A stretch of DNA of 31,788 nt from positions 1 through 31,788 of the forward strand of contig JADKIX010000008.1 in assembly GCA_016722635.1 (NCBI GenBank). The letters run 5' to 3'. Positions 10,484 to 19,967 of this stretch are shown in pieces; position 1 is the first letter of the stretch, and every line of letters starts with the position of its first letter. Under the pieces are notes generated by a model. The model was not told the DNA's origin, made no database searches, and saw only the letters and a program-made list of their open reading frames with translations. The translations under genes and the position numbers were made by a program. The stretch is from Rhodospirillaceae bacterium. GTDB taxonomy: Bacteria > Pseudomonadota > Alphaproteobacteria > JAEUKQ01.

Positions 10484-10569
10484 GGCTGTACGGGATATAA
10501 AAACCACGCTCTGAATCCTGATGAACTAATTATCCGGTGATAGCGAAATAGAAAAACCCCCATTCAACC

Positions 10570-11619
10570 TCAATGTTGATGACGGTGGTGGGTGTCTGGG
10601 AAATGTGGGTGGGTATGTATCAGCGGCTCATGACGGTGCTGGTGGCGATGCTTGTTTGTTGGGGATATTGCCGGATGCTTATGGGAATGATGTTCATCAT
10701 GACTATGCTCATGTTCATGATCCAGCATTTCGTGGATATGTTCATGCCTATGCTGCTCCGTTAAATGTAACCATATGCCTAACGCCATGAGGGTACCAGA
10801 GATCGCTATCCTGATACTCAGCGGTTCTCCGAGGAGGGGGATTGCCAAGGCTGCGCCAAAAAACGGCGCAACGGAAAAATAAGCGACCGTTCGGGCGGTG
10901 CCGAGATGGCGTAAGCCCACAATAAATAAAGAGAGACTGATGCCATAAGCAAGCCAGCCAATAAACAGGGTTGCCATCATTGTCGTGAGAGGTGGCCAGG
11001 TTGCGCCCAATATAAAAGCGATCGTTACGTTTACACTACCTGCTATCAACCCTTTGATGGCAACAACCCAGGTGGTATCGGCCAATGATACCTTGCGCGT
11101 TAGATTATTATCGATGCCCCATGCCAGGCAAGCGCCCACAATAGCTAAAGCAGGCCATAGGGTTGAGAACTGAATCTGTTCAGGCCAGCTCAACAGGGTG
11201 GTGCCAGCAACGATGGTAATCATGCCGAAAATAATCCGCCGGTCAAAATTTTCCCGGAAAGCAAACCATGCCAGTAAGGTTGTAAATACGCCTTCCATAT
11301 TCAATAAGAGGGACACCCCCGAAGCGGGCATCTTGCTCAGTCCAAACATAAGCAATACCGGAGCAACGATGCCGCCTGCAAGAATTGCCCCAATCAACCA
11401 AGGCCATTCACTGGCAGATAGTGTCCCCGCGCGCGCGCGACGCGCCAGGCGGTACAGCGAAAGCCCTATCCCCGATCCTAAATAAAACAAACCAGCCAAT
11501 AACCAAGGATTTATATTTGATAATAACCATTTGGCCAGGGGAGTACTACTACCAAACAACAAAGCCGCTATCAAGGCAGCCAATACGCCCGGGTGGGTTA
11601 ACCCATGTTTCCAGTTCAT
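10570..11619 (-). CDS. DMT/EamA-family transporter with His-rich C-terminal tail
   Basis: A 349-residue inner-membrane protein with about ten hydrophobic segments in two EamA repeats of five. The N-terminus LAALIAALLFGSSTPLAKWL is characteristic of drug/metabolite transporters. The last 62 residues (about 288-349) are hydrophilic and contain 23 histidines in HEH, HDEHH and HRHQH runs, ending near PHFPDTHHRHQH. This resembles the metal-binding loops of zinc, nickel or cobalt transporters, so metal sensing or export is possible but inferred. The longer reading frame begins with GTG at 11661. ATG 11619 (MNWKHG) gives the usual DMT N-terminus and is preferred, though the ribosome binding site is weak. 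It lies downstream of pdxJ in the same direction. Confidence 0.82.
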   Translation of the reverse strand: MNWKHGLTHPGVLAALIAALLFGSSTPLAKWLLSNINPWLLAGLFYLGSGIGLSLYRLARRARAGTLSASEWPWLIGAILAGGIVAPVLLMFGLSKMPASGVSLLLNMEGVFTTLLAWFAFRENFDRRIIFGMITIVAGTTLLSWPEQIQFSTLWPALAIVGACLAWGIDNNLTRKVSLADTTWVVAIKGLIAGSVNVTIAFILGATWPPLTTMMATLFIGWLAYGISLSLFIVGLRHLGTARTVAYFSVAPFFGAALAIPLLGEPLSIRIAISGTLMALGIWLHLTEQHRHEHIHEMLDHEHEHSHDEHHSHKHPAISPTNKHRHQHRHEPLIHTHPHFPDTHHRHQH

Positions 11620-11785
11620 AATTGTCCAGCGTCTTCCAAAGTTTTGGGTGCATGTCTCCACCCATCTAAAACTATCTCATATCGCAACAGGGGTGGGTGT
11701 AACAAATTTCCTATGTAAGTGCCGATATAATGATCTCTCCGTCATTTTCTGAAGTGGCTAAAATAGTTAGGTTTGGATGAGGCCA

Positions 11786-12574
11786 TCATGGTGCTTGATT
11801 ACCCATTGGGTGATGCTGGGGTTCCTGCTGGATAATCTGGGCATATTGGCGGATGATTTGGGGTAATCCGGCCATCACGGCTTCTGACACAATCGCATGG
11901 CCAATGGATACCTCATCGGGTTGCACCGCCTGAACCAAGCGGGGCAGGTTTTCCGCATTCAAATCATGGCCCAGATGTACCCGCAAACCTTTTTGCCGGG
12001 CATCATTGGCCACGGCCACAATTTGGTTCAGTTGTTGCAAACGCTCTTTGCCGCTGCACAGGCTGTATTCCTGGGTGATAAGTTCAACCGCCTGGGCGCC
12101 CACCCGGATGGCCAATTCAACACCTGCAGTGTTGACATCGATAAACACCGACGTTTTGGTAAAAGTTTTTAGGAACTGCACCGTTTTTCGCAATAATTCT
12201 TCACCATCACGGTCTTGCCAACCGCGGGTACTAGTCAATTCGCCGGGGTCAGATGGCACGATGGTGAACTGATGAACAGCTGCTTCCTTAACAGCGGCCA
12301 GTAATTCAGGCCGTGGGTAACCCTCCACATTTAATTCGACCAACCCTTGGGCAATTTCGGGGATATTTTTCAAGGCCCGGATATCGCTTAAGCGGGCATG
12401 GCGTTCATCGGGGCGGGGATGAATGGTAATCCCCTGGGCCCCTGCGCGGATGACCAATTTTGCGGCCTCAATGAGGTCAGGAATATGATGGCCGCGCGAA
12501 TTACGCAGTAAGGCAATTTTATTAATATTCACGCTAAAACGGCAGGATTTCTGGTTGGATAGGGAATGAACCAT
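11786..12574 (-). CDS. pdxJ: Pyridoxine 5'-phosphate synthase PdxJ
   Basis: PdxJ condenses 1-deoxyxylulose 5-phosphate with 3-amino-2-oxopropyl phosphate to pyridoxine 5'-phosphate, the last ring-forming step of the DXP-dependent vitamin B6 pathway. Family blocks: FSVNINKIALLRNSRG (the N-terminal strand, with NIN where E. coli has NID), GITIHPRPDERH, LNVEGYP, FTIVPSDPGELTS, SVFIDV and VHLGHDLNAENL, then EVSIGHAIVSEA, which binds phosphate. The HPRPDERH version is the Bacteroidetes/alphaproteobacterial subtype. The open frame extends 68 codons further upstream (to 12778), but that part has no similarity to PdxJ. ATG 12574 gives 262 residues, close to the usual 240-260. No clear Shine-Dalgarno precedes it. 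Confidence 0.92.
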   Translation of the reverse strand: MVHSLSNQKSCRFSVNINKIALLRNSRGHHIPDLIEAAKLVIRAGAQGITIHPRPDERHARLSDIRALKNIPEIAQGLVELNVEGYPRPELLAAVKEAAVHQFTIVPSDPGELTSTRGWQDRDGEELLRKTVQFLKTFTKTSVFIDVNTAGVELAIRVGAQAVELITQEYSLCSGKERLQQLNQIVAVANDARQKGLRVHLGHDLNAENLPRLVQAVQPDEVSIGHAIVSEAVMAGLPQIIRQYAQIIQQEPQHHPMGNQAP

Positions 12575-12806
12575 GGTAATAGGATTACGGATCCTTAAAG
12601 ACATTGATAGGGTTGAAAATATACAAGAGTAACTATGGATGATTCGGCCGTTTTTGACAAGCTTTTCTTCGCAATCGCACAAGAGGCAATGCCGATGTGG
12701 TGGTAGCTGGGGCAAGGTTTTGAAATTTTGTTTTCCCCATTTTATCCTGACTAAATAGACAATTAAGCGTTGTCCCATGATGGTCTTGACAAAGGCCTTC
12801 GACTCA

Positions 12807-12835
12807 GGGAAGTAACGATTCGGGGAAGTAACGAT
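12807..12835 (+). repeat. Short direct repeat upstream of the papain-like ORF
   Basis: Two perfect copies of GGGAAGTAACGAT at 12807-12819 and 12823-12835, three bases apart, in the region between pdxJ and the gene at 12883. Could be a small duplication or a pair of protein-binding sites. No function is inferred. Confidence 0.5.
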
Positions 12836-12882
12836 GATAAGGGTTCATTCGGCGGCGGATGTGAGGCAAGCAAAAAAGCCAC

Positions 12883-13374
12883 ATGACGGAGATTGTTGAA
12901 AAAAGTCTGATGATTAATCGGATGGGGCTGATGCACCCTTATATCCACCGCACCGCCTTGCATGATGCTGGCAGGGCGGCATCCAAACGGTCACGTCAGA
13001 AAAATGATTGCACGGTGCGGGCAATTGCCACGGCCACCCGCATCACTTATGATGAGGCCTATGAATTGCTGGCAAATGCCGGTCGCGCCTGTTCCAAAGG
13101 TTTTGCCTTTGTACCCTGGGCCGAAAAGGCGGTGGTGAATGGCTGTTCCTTCCAATGGCAAATTTTACGCAAACAGCGCGGCAAGGCACGTGTGAATATT
13201 GCCGTGTTTTGCAAGCAATATGGACAGGGAACCTATATTATCAAGGTTAGGCGGCATGTACTTACGGTGATTGACGGCATGTGCCACGATTGCTTTATCT
13301 CCGATGGCCTTCGGGCGGTTGAGGGCTTCTGGCGGGTGGTGAAGACAAATGATTGGTCATCAGTCGGTACCTGA
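12883..13374 (+). CDS. Papain-like cysteine-peptidase-fold protein, phage type, function unknown
   Basis: A 163-residue soluble protein with the arrangement of small papain-like enzymes found in phage and accessory regions. NDCTVRAIATAT (about residues 41-52) has a Cys at the head of a helix followed by YDEAYELLANAGR. Then comes GTYIIKVRRHVLTVIDG, with a His and a following Asp suited to complete a Cys-His-Asp triad, and a closing MCHDCF segment. This layout is seen in many uncharacterised proteins, and peptidase or amidase activity is unproven. Several ATGs occur near the start (12883, 12910, 12922), and none has a strong ribosome binding site. The neighbour is the broken restriction-modification gene, so it may belong to the same accessory cluster. 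Confidence 0.6.
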   Translation: MTEIVEKSLMINRMGLMHPYIHRTALHDAGRAASKRSRQKNDCTVRAIATATRITYDEAYELLANAGRACSKGFAFVPWAEKAVVNGCSFQWQILRKQRGKARVNIAVFCKQYGQGTYIIKVRRHVLTVIDGMCHDCFISDGLRAVEGFWRVVKTNDWSSVGT

Positions 13375-13416
13375 ACCAATATAAATACCAATATGTAACG
13401 TTATATAAAATTGCGA

Positions 13417-16400
13417 TTATATGGCGCTCAACGCCTCAATTTTTTGCATTTGCTGCAAGGTAAAATTGAGCACTTTGATAATATTTTCGATGTTGGTAAT
13501 TTCATCTAAATTCAAGGTGCGGCCAAGGCGGATTTTAGATATTTATCGAGCACTTGATAACCGCCAATATGGAAATTCCAACCTCGGGCGAAACCGCTTC
13601 AACATAAAGGGTTCTATTGATATAAAGCCGTTGTTTTTCCGCTTGATAAAGCGGTTTTTCCACCAGGTAGTCACCTGGCGATAGAGTGATTTTGGGATGA
13701 TTGGGAATTTCCCGCATTAAATGGGCCTGAACCAATTGCCAACCAAGCGTTGATAATTCTTCAAATATATCAGGGGTTTTTACCAGCGGAATCCTAGGGA
13801 AATCAGATTTTAAGAATCCTTTATATCGGTGCCGATAGGTGGGGCTATGCAACATGGCGTAAATATAGCCTAAAATCTGTTCGGGGCTGTAATGTTTGTG
13901 ATAATGCTGATGCAAAGCTTGGCGGAAGGCAGTGCTGATATTTTCTTGCCGATGAGGATCGTCAAAAGATCGCTTGATTCTTGGAGTTTTGACAGATGGA
14001 TAAGATAAAGGGAATGACACTTCATTATTAAAGACGTCATATTGCTCAGAAACGGTCCAATATTCACGTTGCCTCAAGGTAATCCAACATCTCTCCGCCA
14101 ACATATGAGACATACTTTGGGGGGGTATGAAATCCAGCAGGGTTACCAGTGTAATAGGTATATCTTTGATCAAATGGGCGGTAAGTAATAGGAATAATGT
14201 TTTGGTTTTTTAGCCCGCTATTTAACAAATCCTGTTGCGCTAATTTTACCTGCCATCGGCTTGGGCCTAACTGATATTTTCGGGGCTTTTTCTGGATCAA
14301 GACGGGCAAAATCGTTAATTAAATTTTTTATGTCATTAGTATTGAATTGTATCGTTAGCTGGTCTTTATGCGTTTTGATGCCCGTTGAGGTCAGTTTAAA
14401 AATATCCGTCACTTGCCATCCTTGGTCATATATCTCCCGTAATTTTTCATCTTGGGGGATCAGAAAATAGAAGGGACTGGAGGGGGTAAGCTGTTGCCAA
14501 GCGGTTGTATTTAAATCCATTTCGGTTAATTGCTGATATTTATGTTGGCGTTTTCCCCATAAATCGGCGTAATAAACCCCGATTTTTTTGTTTTTGCTTT
14601 TTATAAACAGGCTGATGGCCACCCCTTGTTCAATATCAAAAACATTTTCGTCTTTGCTGCCATCCGGGCTTTTCTCTTTCTTTTTGGCGCTACCATGTAA
14701 ATCAAGGATATAAATTTGGTTAAAGCTTTTCAGCAAACTTTGGCGCATGCCGCGAAAAGTGGGGTTATCTAAAAAGGAATGATTGGTAATAATCCCTACC
14801 ACCCCCTCACTGACCTGGTCTATTTTCCATTGGGCAAAACGAATAAATTTGACATAATCATCCAATAAATTCTTGGGATTACTCTCATTTAATTTTTGGC
14901 CATCAATTTGATAATAAGATTGTTTTAAAAGATCCGTAATCCAACCGCCTGTATTCTGTGATTTCACGCTATAAGGGGGATTACCGGTAATCACCAAGAT
15001 TTTTTTCTTCCGTTTAATTTCTTGGGCTTGCTCAGCTTCTTGCGTTAAGGCGGGAACCAACCAGTCTTTTTGAACAGCCTCATCTGGGTTTTCCAACGTA
15101 TTGGCCAAATAAATTTGCAGCCGTTCACCTGCCTGCATCTCATAGCCCTTATCGCGCAAAAATTGCGATAATTTCAAATGGGCAATGGTATAGGGGGCAA
15201 TTAAATATTCAAACCCATAGATGTTTTTTAGGATATGTTCTTTAATGATAGCATGGTGTTTGGCAGGGGAAGTATGTTCAAAAATTTGCTGCAGCACTTC
15301 AATTAAAAATGTGCCGGTGCCGGTTGCGAAATCCAGCAGGGTAACCCGGTTATGGTCGGCCAACCCTTCCTTAATGCCGAAACTATCCTTTAAAATATCT
15401 TGGATGGCACGCACAATAAAGTTAACCACTGGGGGCGGGGTATAATAAATGCCGCGGCTTTTACGGGTTTCCTGATCATAGGCTTTTAGGAAATCTTCAT
15501 AAAAATACACATAGGGGTCTTTGGCAAATAACAGACGTTCTTCTTCGCTTTCCTTGAATAACCGGCCTTGTTTCTTGCTGAAGCTTAAATCTTCTTGGAT
15601 GGCGGTTAAATCAAGCGCGTTCAATAACCCTAAAATTTCTTCCACCAGCCAGCGGGTATTGGCATATTGCGGTTGTTTTAATTCATCCAAAAAACTAACC
15701 AATTCGCGGATTAATTCAAAATTGTTGGAAATATGTTCTTTGGCATTGCTAAGGGTAACCGCTGTATTTTGCCCAGCATTCAACTTGGCCAAAAATAACC
15801 CGTAGCTGAGGGTTTGGGCAAAAGCATCGGCAAATTCGGATAAATCAAGGGCGCTTGAAATGGTTTTTTGGAAAACTTGGTATAGCCCATGCAATTTCCC
15901 CTGTTGATCCTCTTGCTGCTGGCGTTTCAACTCTTCCTCTAAATAATCGCGCAGCAAGCGGGTGCGTACCGAAAGTTCCTGGGCCAGTTCTTTGGCACGG
16001 CCAATTTGTTGGGGGGTGGTTGAGAAGAAACCATCCAGCAACTTGCCAACCGCAGTGATTTTATCCGGGTTGGGTTTAAATTTCCTGCTTTCCAAATCTG
16101 TTAGGTAGCATAAGTTTTCCCGGGTAATGACGCCATTATGCAGCCAAATCCATTCCAAGTAATTGGTAACCAGCAGGTTGTTGGTTAGCTTTTGATATTT
16201 TGTGATTTGGGCGCTTTTTAGGACATCATCTAAATTTTTGCCAATGGCCTTATTTTCCACATATCCCACAATCATCCCGGCTTGTTTCACCATAAAATCG
16301 GGGGCACCAAAACCGTCTTGATGACGTTTGGGCTCATGCGTTATATGAAAAACCGGGGCTTTGCTTTTTCCAGCAGAAATTTTTATTTTGGCGGATTCAT

Positions 16401-16500
16401 TTAATAAATTTTCTAATGCCGTCCGATAGGTCAGTTCGGTGGCATTCTTGGAATAAGTATCTTGTAGGTTTTTGATATAGGATTGGAAAGCGTTGATCAT
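13417..16500 (-). pseudogene. Type ISP/IIG-like restriction-modification protein, four frameshifts
   Basis: A single-chain nuclease-methyltransferase of about 1,028 residues when repaired. The N-terminal PD-(D/E)XK-like region has GAPDF and GYVENKAIG (about residues 65-87). The adenine-N6 methyltransferase core follows, with motif I LLDFATGTGTF (about 389-398) and motif IV NPPY (about 507-510). A type ISP-like C-terminal specificity region follows with ITYRPFDQRYTYYTGN, LRQREYWTVSEQYDVF, SPEQILGYIYAMLHSPTYR and HIGGYQVLDKYLK. The first about 760 codons are intact. Then one-base gains occur at GGGG 14282-14285 and at the seven-G tract 14119-14125, and one-base losses near 13580 and 13530, after which the frame ends at TAA 13417-13419. 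A TTG upstream (16506) is possible, but ATG 16500 is preferred. No partner helicase or S subunit gene is next to it. Confidence 0.82.
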
Positions 16501-16661
16501 GATCAATTTGCTTCAAAAGTTGTTCTTGATTGAATCTAAACAGAGAAACCGTTTTCCACAACCGAAAATAATGGGGTATGGTATATAAGGGTAAAGCCAT
16601 CAATTTGCCACAATCAATTGGTTAAGTGGCGGTGATTAAACATATAGCAGTGGAGATAAAG

Positions 16662-17339
16662 ATGATGGCTTGTGCGCGGCAATCAATCCGGTTTTTTGCA
16701 GAATTATTCCATCTGCGCCTGAAGGTTTTTTTGCTATTCCTTCTCTACGGCCTGCTTACGGGAATTGCTGTTTTCTTGCTGCAATTTTTTGGCAGTGATT
16801 TCTTGGCTTGGATAAGGGGAGAAGCCTTTTTAAATTATGATTCCCAACCCGCTTTTTTTAAATGGCTGCAGCGGGTTGTTGCCTTGCTGCCCTGGGTGGC
16901 GGTGGTGATCATCGGGTTATGGGATTTGCAGCGGCGGAATATCACCCGTTCCCTGGCTTTTGCGGCAGGGAATGCTGTTATTTACATGACTTTATTCCTT
17001 TATTTATTCCTATGGCCAAATTTCCAAGAATATTTGAATCGTCAAGAGTTTGATTCGAATGTTTGGAAAAATGCGAAATTTACCACGGAAGATCAGCGGG
17101 TGCGGCAACAAATGGTGGACGATCTGTTGAAGAGGTACCCGTTGGTGGGAATGACCCGCAGCCAAATTGATGAATTACTGGGCCCAACGGCTGCACCGGC
17201 TGCTAATGGCTATTCTCAAGGTTTTGATTATGTTTACTGGCTGGGGCCAGAACGTGGCTTTTTTGGGATTGATTCAGAATTTCTAAGAATTAAATTCAAA
17301 GACAATCGGGTGATTGAGGTTAAGATTCTAACGGATTGA
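16662..17339 (+). CDS. Membrane protein with BamE/SmpA-like C-terminal domain
   Basis: A 225-residue protein with three predicted transmembrane helices (about residues 17-45, 63-85 and 93-117) followed by a soluble domain (about 140-225). The soluble part reads LVGMTRSQIDELLGP, then YVYWLGPERGFFGIDSEFL and IKFKDNRVIEVKILTD. This is the SmpA/OmlA (BamE) type beta-alpha-alpha-beta fold in which a conserved GM-[ST]-X2-[QV]-ID-LLG turn starts the domain. Function is unknown. The open frame could begin with GTG 16626, but GGAG (16652-16655) six bases before ATG 16662 decides the start. Divergent from the restriction-modification gene. Intact. Confidence 0.7.
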   Translation: MMACARQSIRFFAELFHLRLKVFLLFLLYGLLTGIAVFLLQFFGSDFLAWIRGEAFLNYDSQPAFFKWLQRVVALLPWVAVVIIGLWDLQRRNITRSLAFAAGNAVIYMTLFLYLFLWPNFQEYLNRQEFDSNVWKNAKFTTEDQRVRQQMVDDLLKRYPLVGMTRSQIDELLGPTAAPAANGYSQGFDYVYWLGPERGFFGIDSEFLRIKFKDNRVIEVKILTD

Positions 17340-17366
17340 GGCAATGGAGTCCTGAATCAGCTTTAA

Positions 17367-19141
17367 CTAACTAGCTTTAGCTAATAACCCATAAATCTCC
17401 TCAATCCTTTGCTGCCATTGCTGCTGTAAGGCAGGTTTTTGGTGGGTGGGTTTGCGCGCTTGGTCGGCCGCCAATTTTTCTTCCAATTGCAGTAATTCTG
17501 CTAATAATTGATCATGATTCAGGGGGTGCTTACCCCATCTGCTGTTGCGGCTGGAAGAATTGTACCTTGGGGCTTTTTGCCCTTAGGGGTTGGTTGTTCC
17601 TCCCCCACAAAGGGTTTGCTTGGGCTGATATTATCAATTTGCTGGTAATAGTCCTCGGCCCCATCAAGTGACCATAATTTCCGCCGGTTGATTAGCAGAT
17701 GACGGTTGGCAATTGCCGTAATGAAATGACGGTCATGGCTGACGCATAGGACTGCCGCATTACTGTCCAAAATTTCCTGCTCTAACTGTTCTTTGCCGTC
17801 AATATCAATATGGTTGGTCGGTTCGTCCAAAATCAGCATATTCGGTTTTTCAAGCCGGATCAGCATGAACATCAGGCGTGCCCGTTCACCTCCGCTTAAG
17901 GAACCCAGCAATTGATGCATGCGGTCAAAGCCAAAACCGGCACCGATTAATTCCTTGCGGGCGGCTTCCTCATTCAAATGGCAACGCTGATAGACAAAGC
18001 GGAACAGGGTTTCATCTTTGCTGGCGAAAGACAGGTTTTGATCGTAATAGCCAATTCGGCATTGCGGGTTAAAGCGGATATTAGGGTATTTTAAAGGCTC
18101 ACGGTAGGCCCGCATCACCAATTGCAAGAAAGTACTTTTGCCGCAACCATTGCGCCCGAATAAGGCCACGCGGTCGCCAGGGCGGATAAAAAAATCATCC
18201 AGCTGGAACAATAAACGCTCGCCTATCTGCACGGTAAGGTCGCTGATATTGAGTAATTGTTTTGCTCGGGTTTCTTGGGTTTCCAATTGCAAGCTGGCGG
18301 GTCGTTCGCTGCTTACAAAAGTGGTCTCGTCTTTTAAGGCATCCACCCGTTTCATCATGCCTTTGGCACGGCGTGCCAATTTGGCATTATTGAAAACCTT
18401 GCCCCAAATCGCCATTTGTTTGGCGCTTTTGGTTAAGCGGACAATTTCCTGCTCCTCAGCTTTACGGGCTTTTGCTGCCGCCAAATCTTGAAGAATCAAT
18501 TGCGCGCGGGCATCTGAAAAGGGTAAGTCAAAACTATATAAACGTTTATCCCGCAAAAACAGGGTGTGGGTGGTGACTGCATCCAAAAAGGCGCGATCGT
18601 GGCTGACCAGCAGGAATGCACAGGCTAGTTTTTCGGTTAAATAATGTTCAAAGAACAACTGGGTGGGCAAATCCAAATGGTTGGTGGGTTCATCCAGCAA
18701 CAGCAAATCCGGCTGGTTCATCAAGGCACGGGCCAGCATCAACCGGTTGGTCTCGCCCCCTGATAAGGACTTAGCGGTATTGGCTTTCTGATGGTTGGTA
18801 AAACCCATATCATGCAGCAAAATATCTGCCTGATACCTTAAACGCTGCTGTTGTTCTGGGGGCACCACCGCCAGTAGGCATTCTTTTAAAGGCATGGTGT
18901 TAAATTGGGCTGGTAAAAACTGCTCAACCACGGCCAACCGCAAACCATTGCTGCGGATGACATGGCCGCTTGATGGCTCCAAAGTGCCCGCCAGAATGGA
19001 CAGCAAGGTAGATTTGCCGCAACCATTATGGCCAACCAACCCGATCCGCTGACCCTGGCCGATGGCAAAATCAAGATCATGGAATAAGGTGCGGACGCCG
19101 ATGATATGACTGATATGGTGGCCGCTTAATAATACTTTCAT
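17367..19141 (-). CDS. ABC-F family ATPase, frameshift near the C-terminus
   Basis: A soluble ABC-F protein with two ATPase domains and no membrane part. This class acts on ribosomes (translation factors of the EttA, Uup and YheS kind) or gives antibiotic resistance. Domain 1: GHNGCGKST at 37-45, LSGGE at 126-130, LLLDEPTNHLD near 148. Domain 2: GRNGCGKST at 329-337, LSGGERARL near 415, LILDEPTNHID near 437. The linker between them (about 215-270) is basic, as usual. The uninterrupted frame stops at 17519 after 540 residues. Adding one base in the T5 run at 17574-17578 continues the protein through a charged coiled-coil tail (NHDQLLAELLQLEEKLAAD) to TAG at 17367-17369, about 591 residues in all. 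The subfamily is not clear to me. Confidence 0.88.
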
Positions 19142-19188
19142 GGCGCGATCATAGAAAAAAATTGCCCATTCGCCAAGGGGGATAAATT

Positions 19189-19395
19189 TTAGATATCCCG
19201 TCCTACATCCGGTTCCAGATGCGTGCTAAGGGAAGATAGATGTTTGTGCAGCTGACGTTGCTGTTGCCAAAGGGGTTTTACATGGTGTTTTCTGATCCCA
19301 GAAAATAGGAATGAATAACATGACTTCCGAAGTTTTAAGCGGAAAGAGCGGTAAGAAACCGGTGTGAAGCCAACGTCAAAGGATAGAGGGGGCAT
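19189..19395 (-). CDS. Small basic protein, possibly DUF1127-like
   Basis: A 68-residue ORF with ATG at 19395 preceded by a strong GGAGG (five bases away), better than most starts in this window. An in-frame ATG four codons earlier lies in front of that site. The sequence is basic. Its end, RQLHKHLSSLSTHLEPDVGRDI without the last two residues, resembles the RRELARLDDHLLRDIG pattern of DUF1127 proteins, small RNA- and phosphate-related proteins of alphaproteobacteria. The match is by eye and weak. It lies downstream of ogt in the same direction, behind a structured leader. Confidence 0.4.
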   Translation of the reverse strand: MPPLSFDVGFTPVSYRSFRLKLRKSCYSFLFSGIRKHHVKPLWQQQRQLHKHLSSLSTHLEPDVGRDI

Positions 19396-19412
19396 GATTT
19401 CCTCCATACAGC

Positions 19413-19485
19413 AATAGCCTTTCCTGTCTGCTGAAAGGGATATTTTCAGCAGTGGGCAGACCGGGGTTTTAGTGGCTAGGCTATT
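19413..19485 (-). other. Nested inverted repeat between ogt and the small ORF
   Basis: Inner stem CTGCTGAAA (19428-19436) with TTTCAGCAG (19444-19452), loop of seven bases. Outer stem AATAGCCT (19413-19420) with AGGCTATT (19478-19485). On the transcribed minus strand there is no following U run, so it is not a classical terminator. It sits at the ogt stop and in the leader of the small ORF at 19189-19395, where it could control stability or translation. Confidence 0.5.
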
Positions 19486-19967
19486 CAGCTTCTTTCGTGC
19501 TTTAGCAGCCAGGATTTCATGGGAAGGCCGCCGCCAAATCCCACTAAATCACCATTGGCGCCAATCACTCGGTGGCAGGGGACAATGATGGCAATAGGGT
19601 TGCGGGCGTTGGCCATACCCACGGGCCGCATGGCCTTAGGACGGCCGATTTGCAAGGCCATTTGTTGGTAGCTGGCGGTTTTACCGAAGGGGATGGTGAC
19701 TAACGCCTGCCAAACCAATTTTTGGAAAGCCGTACCCTCGGCGGATAAAGGCAAATCAAAATGGGTGCGCTGATGGGCAAAATATTCCTCAAGTTGCAGG
19801 CAAACCTTCACAAAAATCGGCAAGGATTTTTTGTCTTGCAACGGCAAGGGCATTTTTTGAATGGCCTTTGGTAAATAAAGCCCAGTTAAAGAAATGCCAT
19901 CACTGGCCAAGGTTAAAGCGCCAATCGGGCTATCAATTTCCGTGTAAACAAAAGGGGATGGGGTCAT
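19485..19967 (-). CDS. ogt: Methylated-DNA--protein-cysteine methyltransferase
   Basis: A 160-residue suicide repair protein that takes the methyl group from O6-methylguanine or O4-methylthymine onto its own cysteine. Active site IIVPCHRVIGANG with Cys131 is at residues 128-140. The helix-turn-helix IPFGKTASYQQMALQIGRPK, ARNP and the closing GFGGGLPMKSWLLKHE are all present. A longer frame reaches 20042, but ATG 19967 is chosen. It has AAGGA eight bases upstream and overlaps the stop of the preceding AdaA-AlkA gene as ATGA, a sign of translational coupling. Together they form an adaptive-response operon against alkylation. Intact. Confidence 0.92.
   Translation of the reverse strand: MTPSPFVYTEIDSPIGALTLASDGISLTGLYLPKAIQKMPLPLQDKKSLPIFVKVCLQLEEYFAHQRTHFDLPLSAEGTAFQKLVWQALVTIPFGKTASYQQMALQIGRPKAMRPVGMANARNPIAIIVPCHRVIGANGDLVGFGGGLPMKSWLLKHERS

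Noticed and set aside
10573..10764. Met-rich plus-strand frame opposite the His-rich tail
   Set aside because: It is the complement of the His codon repeats (CAT/ATG) of the EamA gene, which explains its odd composition.
12575..12778. 68-codon N-terminal extension of pdxJ
   Set aside because: No similarity to PdxJ and no ribosome site. The known family N-terminal strand begins after ATG 12574.
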